Shown in pieces: positions 1-5,346 of a stretch of DNA of 9,943 bases. Both the position numbers and the translations under genes were made by a program. Under the pieces are notes generated by a model. The model did no database searches. It was not told the DNA's origin and saw only the letters and a program-made list of their open reading frames with translations. Position 1 is the stretch's first letter, and each line of letters opens with the position of its first letter. The stretch covers positions 1-9,943 of the forward strand of contig JBJXFY010000364.1 in assembly GCA_046155815.1 (NCBI GenBank). The letters run 5' to 3'. The stretch is from JBJXFY01 sp046155815 (lineage in GTDB: Bacteria > Verrucomicrobiota > Verrucomicrobiia > Limisphaerales > CAIMTB01).

Positions 1-803
1 TCACCTACGGCTCGGACCTCGACGTGATGTTCGTGGCGCCGGACGCGGCGAAGAAGAACCTCCCACGCCTGCAACCGCTCGCGGTGGCCGTGCTCGACCT
101 GCTTTCCACGCGCACGGAGGCCGGCGCTCCTTTCGTCACCGACACGCGCCTGCGCCCGGACGGCGAAAAGGGCCTGCTCGTCAACACGCTCGCCGCGCAC
201 GAGGACTACTACCGCCGCCGCGCGCAGCTCTGGGAAATCCAGTCGCTCACCCGCGCGCGCGCCGTGGCGGGCGACGCCGCCACCGGGGAGAAGTTCGCCC
301 GGCTGGCCGCCGCGCTCACCGATTTCCGGCAGCGACCCGAAGGCGTCGCCGCGTGGACGCCGGACTGGGAACGGGAAATCACCCGGATGCGCGGCCGGAT
401 CGAGCGCGGGCGCACGCCCGCGGGCGGCGCGGCGCTGGCCTTCAAGACCGGCGGCGGCGGGCTGGTGGACGCGGAATTCCTCGCGCAGACGCTCGCGCTG
501 CGCCATGGCGGACGCGCCGCGCACACGCGCCGCGCCCTCGAGGAGGCCGCCGCGACGGGACGGCTGCCCGCGCCCGACGCCGCGCAGCTCCTGCCCGCGT
601 ACCGCGAGCTGCGCCGGCTGGAGCTGGTCCTGCGGCGCTGGAGCTTCGAGGGAGAGGCCACGCTGCCCGCGGACGCCCCCGCACAGCGGCGCGTGGCCAT
701 CCGCTGCGGCTTCCGCGACGGGCCGGAACTGCTCACCGCTGTGGCGCAGTGGCGCGCCGACGTGCGGGCGGTGTTCCTGCGGCACCTGCCGCCGGCCAGG
801 TGA
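1..803 (+). CDS. glnE: Glutamine synthetase adenylyltransferase, C-terminal part (5' end outside window)
   Basis: GlnE adds AMP to glutamine synthetase, and removes it, in response to nitrogen status signalled by PII. The frame is open from base 3, giving 266 visible residues. They begin inside a nucleotidyltransferase active site (GSDLDVMF, residues 3-10, with the paired metal-binding aspartates). Next come STRTEAG, DTRLRPDGEKG (about 47-57), the YYRRRAQLWEIQSLTRARAVAGD stretch in the 60s to 80s, and KTGGGGLVDAEF (about 148-159). The order and the short distance to the stop match the second, adenylylating, half of GlnE rather than the first, deadenylylating, half. About 110 residues of mostly helical C-terminal domain follow, rich in Ala and Arg. 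The start, the first catalytic half and the regulatory linker lie upstream of the window. The lipoprotein gene follows after 59 bases. The family assignment is secure from motifs; activity is inferred. Confidence 0.93.
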   Translation, partial: TYGSDLDVMFVAPDAAKKNLPRLQPLAVAVLDLLSTRTEAGAPFVTDTRLRPDGEKGLLVNTLAAHEDYYRRRAQLWEIQSLTRARAVAGDAATGEKFARLAAALTDFRQRPEGVAAWTPDWEREITRMRGRIERGRTPAGGAALAFKTGGGGLVDAEFLAQTLALRHGGRAAHTRRALEEAAATGRLPAPDAAQLLPAYRELRRLELVLRRWSFEGEATLPADAPAQRRVAIRCGFRDGPELLTAVAQWRADVRAVFLRHLPPAR

Positions 804-862
804 CCCCGCCCGAGGGTCGCAAAAGGAATTGCCAAAGCGGGTGCCCGGCCCTAATCCCACCC

Positions 863-1060
863 ATGCGCGCTTTCCTTGCCGCCCTTCTTTTCGGCGCCGC
901 GGCACTGTTGGTGACCGGCTGCGGCGGCGTCAGCGCCAGCCGCAGCGTGTCACCCGCCTCGTTCCTGCTGCCCGGGCTGCTCGAGTATCATCCGCGTCCT
1001 GCCACGCCGGGACCGGATGACGCCGTCCGGCCTGAGCGAGACGGGGGCTTTGCCGCCTGA
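863..1060 (+). CDS. Small predicted lipoprotein, function unknown
   Basis: A 65-residue protein with a clear lipoprotein signal: MRA, a hydrophobic stretch FLAALLFGAAALL (residues 4-16), then lipobox V-T-G-C with the lipidated cysteine at residue 20. Residue 21 is Gly, so there is no inner-membrane retention Asp and the protein may move to the outer membrane. The mature part is only 46 residues. Its distinctive piece is SRSVSPASFLLPGLL (about 26-40), followed by a Pro-, Asp- and Arg-rich tail with no recognised domain. From memory, short lipoproteins with a similar S-V-S-P-A-S-F-x-L-P-G-L motif occur in Verrucomicrobiota; I could not check this. The ATG is the only plausible start, as it places the signal peptide at the N-terminus. 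No Shine-Dalgarno sequence precedes it (the start context is cccacccATG). It lies 59 bases after glnE and 32 bases before the radical SAM gene on the same strand. Confidence 0.72.
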   Translation: MRAFLAALLFGAAALLVTGCGGVSASRSVSPASFLLPGLLEYHPRPATPGPDDAVRPERDGGFAA

Positions 1061-1092
1061 ATGACAGCCCTCCCAACCACCTGATTTCGCCC

Positions 1093-2520
1093 ATGCGTTT
1101 CCCGCTCGCCCTCACGGTCAAGATCGCGCGCCACATCGTTGGACACAAAGCCGCCCGAACGCCGAAGTTCGCCATGGTGTTGCAGCTCGAGCCGCTGCAC
1201 ACCTGCAACCTCACCTGCACCGGCTGCGGCCGCATCCGCGAGTACTCCACGTCCCTCAAGGACATGGTGCCCCTTGAGCAGTGCCTCGCCGCCGCGGCCG
1301 AGTGCAACGCGCCCATGGTCTCCGTCTGCGGCGGCGAGCCGCTGATCTACCCGAAGATCGAGGAGCTGGTCGCCGGCCTGCGCGCGCAAGGCCGCATCAT
1401 CTACATCTGCACCAACGGCGTCTTCATGCGGAAAAAGATGCGCGAGTACCTGGCCGCGAACTGGTCGCCCGCCCTCGAGCCGAAGCTCAAGGAACTCCTC
1501 GGTCAGAAGCTCGTCACCGAGAAGGAGGCCGAGGCCATACGTCAGGCCGACGACAAGGCCCGCGCCAAGACCGTCATCGCACCCAGCAAGTGGATGTACT
1601 GGAACGTCCACGTGGACGGCCTCGAGTACACCCACGACCTCATCGTCGAACGCGAGGGCGTCTTCAAGGAATGCGTGCTGGCGATCAAGATGGCCAAGAT
1701 CCTCGGCTACCAGGTCGCCACCAATACCACGGTTTACAAGGAGTCGGACAAGCAGGAGCTCGAGGACATGTTCAAGTACCTCAGCTCCCTCGGCTGCGAC
1801 GGCCACACCATCTCCCCCGGCTACGACTACGACGCCGCCAAGAAGGACATGGTCAAGCGCCTGGGCCGGGATCCGCAGGAGTTCTTCCTCACGCGCGAGA
1901 TGACGCGCCAGAAGTTCGCGGACATCGAGCGCTGGGGGCAGATGTTCACCATCTTCGGCACGCCGGTGTACCAGGAGTTCCTCGCCGGAAAGCGCGAGCT
2001 GACCTGCACCGCCTGGGCCATCCCCACCTACAACGTCAAGGGCTGGAAGGCTCCCTGCTACCTCATGACCGACGGGCACTACCCGACCTACGCGGAGATG
2101 CTCGGCACCGTGAAGTGGGAGAACTACGGCGTGGTGGACGGCGTGGCGCGCGACCCGCGCTGCGAGAACTGCATGGTCCACTGCGGCTACGACCCCAGCG
2201 GCGCGCTCAGCACCAAGCCGCGCGACACCTGGATCAACTTCAAGTACAACTTCCTCCCGAGGCCGGCCGCGTATCCCGCCTCCGCGGAACTGGAGCAGCG
2301 GGCGTACAATGGCTTCAGCATCGGAAAGGGCCACCTGGCCGAAGCCAAGGCGGCGGTGAACCGGGAGATGGCCGGCGCCAAGTCGGCCTTTGCACGCGGC
2401 GGCAACGACCTGCCGGCCGCGCCGGCTGCGGGCGGTGGTTGCGGCAGCGGATCGTCAGCCGAGCGCGAAGCCCTGCTCGCGAAGGTCGAGGCGGCCCACG
2501 AGCAGGCGGAGGTGAAGTAG
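1093..2520 (+). CDS. HpnH-like radical SAM protein (DUF3463-type C-terminus)
   Basis: A 475-residue radical SAM enzyme. The [4Fe-4S] site is CNLTCTGC (Cys38, Cys42, Cys45; C-x3-C-x2-C), followed by GGEPL (80-84), YICTNG (104-109), NVHVDG (171-176), NTTVY (211-215) and SPGYDYD (241-247). The later part has CTAWAIPTYNVKGWKAPCYL (305-324) and CENCMVHCGYDPSG (357-370), the cysteine pattern of HpnH. HpnH joins the 5'-deoxyadenosyl radical to diploptene in hopanoid synthesis. The protein is about 100 residues longer than a typical HpnH, with an extra charged, probably helical segment at about 121-166 inside the SAM core and a tail after about 390 carrying GGGCGSGSS and a short charged helix. No hopanoid gene is nearby, so the substrate is uncertain and I give no symbol. 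It starts with MRFPLALTVKIARHIVG, as HpnH-like proteins do. There is no Shine-Dalgarno sequence. Confidence 0.85.
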   Translation: MRFPLALTVKIARHIVGHKAARTPKFAMVLQLEPLHTCNLTCTGCGRIREYSTSLKDMVPLEQCLAAAAECNAPMVSVCGGEPLIYPKIEELVAGLRAQGRIIYICTNGVFMRKKMREYLAANWSPALEPKLKELLGQKLVTEKEAEAIRQADDKARAKTVIAPSKWMYWNVHVDGLEYTHDLIVEREGVFKECVLAIKMAKILGYQVATNTTVYKESDKQELEDMFKYLSSLGCDGHTISPGYDYDAAKKDMVKRLGRDPQEFFLTREMTRQKFADIERWGQMFTIFGTPVYQEFLAGKRELTCTAWAIPTYNVKGWKAPCYLMTDGHYPTYAEMLGTVKWENYGVVDGVARDPRCENCMVHCGYDPSGALSTKPRDTWINFKYNFLPRPAAYPASAELEQRAYNGFSIGKGHLAEAKAAVNREMAGAKSAFARGGNDLPAAPAAGGGCGSGSSAEREALLAKVEAAHEQAEVK

Positions 2521-2538
2521 GTTCCGCGGCGGCGGTTT

Positions 2539-2574
2539 GGGATCCTCCGTTGGATCACGTTCCGACGGAATCCC
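2539..2574. terminator. Hairpin between convergent genes, candidate bidirectional terminator
   Basis: The 67-base gap between the converging radical SAM and lacI-type genes holds an inverted repeat. GGGAT (2539-2543) pairs with ATCCC (2570-2574), and TCCGTTGG (2546-2553) pairs with CCGACGGA (2562-2569). That gives 13 pairs with one G-U, a two-base CC bulge and an 8-base loop. Its position suits a shared transcription end. Neither side has a T-run, so it is not a classical Rho-independent terminator. It could also act as an RNA 3'-end stabiliser. Confidence 0.4.
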
Positions 2575-2587
2575 GTCATTGGAGGCC

Positions 2588-3601
2588 TTAGGCCGCGGGC
2601 GGCGCCGTGCTCGCACGCTCGACCAGCTCCCCGCGCAGCCGGCGTGATTCCACCGTCCCGCCGGCGATGAGCTGCTCCAGCATCTCCATCGCCGCCACGC
2701 CCAGCCGGAACTTCGGCTCCCGCACCGTCGTCAGCGGCACGCGGTAATGCTCCGCCGTCAGGATGTTCCCGTAGCCCACCACGGACATCTCCTGAGGAAT
2801 CCTCATGCCTTGGCCCAGCATCGCGTTGGCCGCGCCGATGGCCACCAGGTCGTTCACCGCGACCACCGCCGTCGCGCCGGTGTCCTCGCGCAGCAGCTCG
2901 AGCCCGGCCTGGAAGCCCTCCTCGATGGTGGCCCCGGCGTGGTAGACGAGTTGATCGTCCATCGGGAGATCCGCGGCGCGGAGGGCGCGGCGGTAGCCCT
3001 CGTAGCGTTCCTGGGCCCAAGGTGCTGCGACCGGCCCGGCGAGGCAGGCAATGCGCCGGTGTCCCAGTTCGAGCAGGTGGCGCGTCAGCAGCTCCGCGCC
3101 GGCCACGTCGTCCGGGGCGGCCGATGCCACGCCGGCACAGTGCGGCGCCGGATGACCGAGCAGGACGCAGGGCACGTGCCGGGCCGCGACTTCGCGGTAC
3201 GGGGCCGACACCCCCTGGCCCATGCGGTACACGGGCACCACCAGCAGCCCCTCAACGCCGCGCCCGAGGAAACCGCGAAGGTGCGCCTCCTCGTGCTCGG
3301 GCTTGTCGAGCGAATGCGCCAGCAGGAGGTCGTACCCCAGCGCGGTGGCGCGATCCTCGATGGCCATCAGGACGCGCGCATACACCGGATTCACCGAGGC
3401 CGGGATCATGAGGCCGAGCAGGCGCGTGCTGCGGGTGCGCAGGCTCTGGGCCATCGCGTTCGGCACGTAGCCCAGGTTGGCCGCCAGGGCGCGGATGCGG
3501 GTGCGCGTCGCCGCGGCCACGTCGGGCTCCTCGCGCAGGGCCTTGGAGACGGTCATCACGGAGACGCCGGCGCGCGCGGCAATGTCTTTCAAGCGGATCA
3601 T
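2588..3601 (-). CDS. LacI/GalR-family transcriptional regulator
   Basis: A 337-residue DNA-binding repressor of the usual family length. The N-terminus is a standard LacI helix-turn-helix: RLKDIAARAGVSVMTVSKAL (residues 3-22), then the third helix and hinge region (RIRALAANLGYVPNAMAQSLRT, 35-56). The core starts at about residue 60 (LLGLMIP) with the periplasmic-binding-protein-like fold: NPVYARVLMAIEDRA, LLVVPV, LLGHP, the LLELGHRRIACLAGP stretch (176-190), VVAVNDLVAIGA (246-257), VVGYGN (274-279) and PLTTVREP (289-296). The usual GxD after VVG is GYG here, so ligand contacts may differ. The effector, probably a sugar or nucleoside-type molecule, cannot be read from the sequence, and no sugar operon adjoins it. 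It is last in the minus-strand block, 32 bases after nadK. No Shine-Dalgarno sequence is visible (cacctcccgATG). Confidence 0.93.
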   Translation of the reverse strand: MIRLKDIAARAGVSVMTVSKALREEPDVAAATRTRIRALAANLGYVPNAMAQSLRTRSTRLLGLMIPASVNPVYARVLMAIEDRATALGYDLLLAHSLDKPEHEEAHLRGFLGRGVEGLLVVPVYRMGQGVSAPYREVAARHVPCVLLGHPAPHCAGVASAAPDDVAGAELLTRHLLELGHRRIACLAGPVAAPWAQERYEGYRRALRAADLPMDDQLVYHAGATIEEGFQAGLELLREDTGATAVVAVNDLVAIGAANAMLGQGMRIPQEMSVVGYGNILTAEHYRVPLTTVREPKFRLGVAAMEMLEQLIAGGTVESRRLRGELVERASTAPPAA

Positions 3602-3633
3602 CGGGAGGTGTCGGAAAGGGGCGGGCTGCCGGC

Positions 3634-4533
3634 TCAGTCATTCGACCCGCCCCAGTGGAGCTTTTGCCGGAGCGTCTTGAAGAACGAGTTGCCGCCCGGA
3701 TGCAGCAGGCGCACCGCGCGGGACGAGCGGCGCATGACCACCCGGTCGCCAGCCCCGAGCTCGACCTGCACCTGGCCGTCGGCCGTGAGCTGCACCGGCA
3801 GGCGCTCGCTCAGCACGCGCACCGCGACCTCCGCCTCCAAGGCCACGATCACCGAGCGGTTGGAGAGCGTGTGGGGGCAGATGGGCGTGAGCGTGAACAC
3901 CTCCGCACCCGGGCTCACGATGGCGCCGCCGGCCGCCAGCGAGTACGCCGTCGAACCGGTCGGCGAGCTCACGATCAAACCGTCGCAACGGTAGCGGGTC
4001 AGCTCCTCGCCGTCCACGGCCACCCCCAGCTCGATCATTCGCGACACGACGCCGCGTGAGAGCACGAAGTCGTTCAGTGCCGTCAGCCGGGTCCGGCGCC
4101 CGGCCACCTCCGCCTCGATCAGCGGCCGCTCCTCGACGGTGAAATCGCCGGTCACGAGCTGCTCGACGGCGCGCTCGAAACGGTCGGCGGCCACTTCCGC
4201 GAGGAAGCCAAGCCTCCCGACGTGGATGCCCAGGACGGGCGTCGGCTGTCCCGCGATCTCGCGCACGACCCGCAGGATCGTCCCGTCTCCGCCAAACACG
4301 AGCAGCAGGTCCGCGCCACGGGCGACCCGGGCGCAGGTGGCGGCGCGCGCGAACCCTCGGGGCAGCAGGCGGGCCGTGGCGGCGTCGGCCGTGACGGCCA
4401 GGCCCCGCGCGGTGAGCAGCTCGGCGGCGCGGCCGAGCAGCTGGCCGACGCCGGGCTTCTCCACGTTGGCCACCAGGCCGACGCGGCGGATGGGATCAGG
4501 CTTCGCGTTCAAGCAGGGCGAGAAACTCGACAT
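3634..4533 (-). CDS. nadK: NAD kinase
   Basis: NadK phosphorylates NAD to NADP in the cytoplasm. From the ATG at 4533 it has 299 residues, normal for the family. Visible motifs are VGLVANVEKPG (18-28), GGDGTILRVVRE (81-92, the diagnostic phosphate-binding GGDGT), GIHVGRLGFL (102-111), NDFVLSRG (154-161), CDGLIVSSPTGSTAYSLAAG (183-202) and LTPICPHTLSNRSVIV (215-230). The tail GGNSFFKTLRQKLHW is typical. In GIHVGRLGFL a His sits where many family members have Asn. The frame stays open further upstream to 4602, but those residues look unlike NadK and lie wholly over tlyA. The chosen ATG overlaps the tlyA end by 38 bases; a TTG at 4512 is an alternative. Overlap with tlyA suggests one transcript and possibly translational coupling. 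Confidence 0.94.
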   Translation of the reverse strand: MSSFSPCLNAKPDPIRRVGLVANVEKPGVGQLLGRAAELLTARGLAVTADAATARLLPRGFARAATCARVARGADLLLVFGGDGTILRVVREIAGQPTPVLGIHVGRLGFLAEVAADRFERAVEQLVTGDFTVEERPLIEAEVAGRRTRLTALNDFVLSRGVVSRMIELGVAVDGEELTRYRCDGLIVSSPTGSTAYSLAAGGAIVSPGAEVFTLTPICPHTLSNRSVIVALEAEVAVRVLSERLPVQLTADGQVQVELGAGDRVVMRRSSRAVRLLHPGGNSFFKTLRQKLHWGGSND

Positions 4534-5236
4534 TTCCGGCCGGGCCGCGCAACGGTGATTCCGCCACGCCGCCCCAGCGCCAGCCGGGCAGCGTGCCGGC
4601 AAAGGCCTCCAGCTCCGCCAGCACGCGCGCGTGGACGGCGGGATCGGTGATCACGCCGTGCCCGAGGTCCGCCTCGGCGCGGCCGGCCTCGAACTGCGGC
4701 TTGATGAGGGCCACGATCCGGCCGCCGCGACGGACCAGCGGCGCGACCGCCGGCAGCACGATCCGCAGCGAGATGAAGGAGCAGTCTGCCACCGCGAGGT
4801 CGAACGGCCCCCAGTCCGGACCGAACGACGCGGGTGAGAGATGCCGGGCGTTCACGCCCTCGAGGCAGTCCACGCGGGGATCCTGCCGCAGCTTCCACGC
4901 CAGCAGGCCACGGCCGACATCCACCGCCGTGACGTGCGCCGCTCCGCGCTGCAGCAGGCAGTCCGTAAAGCCGCCGGTGGACGCGCCCACGTCCAGCGCC
5001 CGCCGGCCCGTCACGTCGAGGCGGAAATGATCCACCGCGTGCTCGAGCTTGTGGCCGCCACGGCTAACGAACTTCTCCCCGGCCTCGAGCTCGACGGCGT
5101 CCGCGGGGCGGACGCGCGTCCCGGGCTTGGGGGCGGGCCGGCCGTTGAGGCGCACGCGCCCGGCAAGCACGGCGCGTTGCGCCTGCTCGCGGCTGGCGCA
5201 CAGGCCGCGTTCGACGATGAGCTGGTCCAGCCGCAA
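4496..5236 (-). CDS. tlyA: TlyA-type rRNA 2'-O-methyltransferase (S4 + FtsJ-like domains), TTG start
   Basis: TlyA proteins 2'-O-methylate rRNA (16S and/or 23S) and are sometimes annotated as hemolysins. Starting at the TTG at 5236, the protein has 246 residues. The S4 RNA-binding domain comes first (RLDQLIVERGLCASREQAQR, 2-21; AGRVRLNGRP). A Rossmann methyltransferase follows, with SAM motif LDVGASTGGFTDCLL (81-95), VTAVDVGRGLLAWKL, ADCSFISL (150-157), LIKPQFE (177-183) and GNVEFL (234-239). The catalytic K-D-K-E set is visible as Lys63 (SRGGHKLEH), Asp151, Lys179 and Glu237. The frame is open back to 5485, but that part overlaps the helicase gene and is low-complexity, so homology begins only at this TTG. 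An in-frame CTG directly upstream is an alternative start. No good ribosome binding site is visible. nadK overlaps its 3' end, a pairing known from many bacteria. Confidence 0.93.
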   Translation of the reverse strand: MRLDQLIVERGLCASREQAQRAVLAGRVRLNGRPAPKPGTRVRPADAVELEAGEKFVSRGGHKLEHAVDHFRLDVTGRRALDVGASTGGFTDCLLQRGAAHVTAVDVGRGLLAWKLRQDPRVDCLEGVNARHLSPASFGPDWGPFDLAVADCSFISLRIVLPAVAPLVRRGGRIVALIKPQFEAGRAEADLGHGVITDPAVHARVLAELEAFAGTLPGWRWGGVAESPLRGPAGNVEFLALLEREA

Positions 5237-5261
5237 CAGGGTTAGGAGAAGCCCCCACCCA

Positions 5262-5279
5262 CCAAGTTCCAAGTTCCAA
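5262..5279. repeat. Heptamer tandem repeat (CCAAGTT, about 2.6 copies)
   Basis: Two full copies of CCAAGTT followed by CCAA, in the 110-base gap between the helicase and tlyA. The period is seven bases, the same as the different heptamer inside carB. The array lies next to a nested palindrome at 5283-5313. It is short enough to be chance, but the shared period makes it worth recording. Confidence 0.5.
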
Positions 5280-5282
5280 AGG

Positions 5283-5313
5283 GGGCCGCGGAGCGGAGCG
5301 CCGCACGCGGCCC
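5283..5313 (-). repeat. Nested palindrome downstream of the helicase gene (terminator or REP-like)
   Basis: GGGCCGCG (5283-5290) and CGCGGCCC (5306-5313) form a perfect 8-bp stem. Inside it GCGG (5293-5296) pairs with CCGC (5301-5304) around a four-base loop, giving a near-continuous hairpin. It lies 33 bases beyond the helicase stop codon. On the minus strand it is followed by CCTTTGG, with only three Ts, so termination would be weak. A dispersed intergenic palindrome family is an alternative reading that needs the rest of the genome. Confidence 0.4.
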
Positions 5314-5346
5314 GGGCTCGGAACACAAAGGCGCGCCGCGGGCCGT

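Noticed and set aside
802..818. Short inverted repeat GACCC/GGGTC over the glnE stop
   Set aside because: Only five base pairs and no T-run; expected by chance at this base composition.
1061..1084. Seven-codon ORF between the lipoprotein and radical SAM genes
   Set aside because: Too short, no supporting signal; almost certainly chance.
988..2334. A 448-codon minus-strand open frame opposite the radical SAM gene
   Set aside because: Low-complexity V/L/D/G/H composition with no motif; the plus-strand gene has full family motifs. The same applies to long plus-strand frames opposite lacI, nadK, tlyA and the helicase.
4534..4602. Extended N-terminus for nadK
   Set aside because: The additional residues are unlike NadK and fully overlap tlyA; the ATG at 4533 gives a normal family length.
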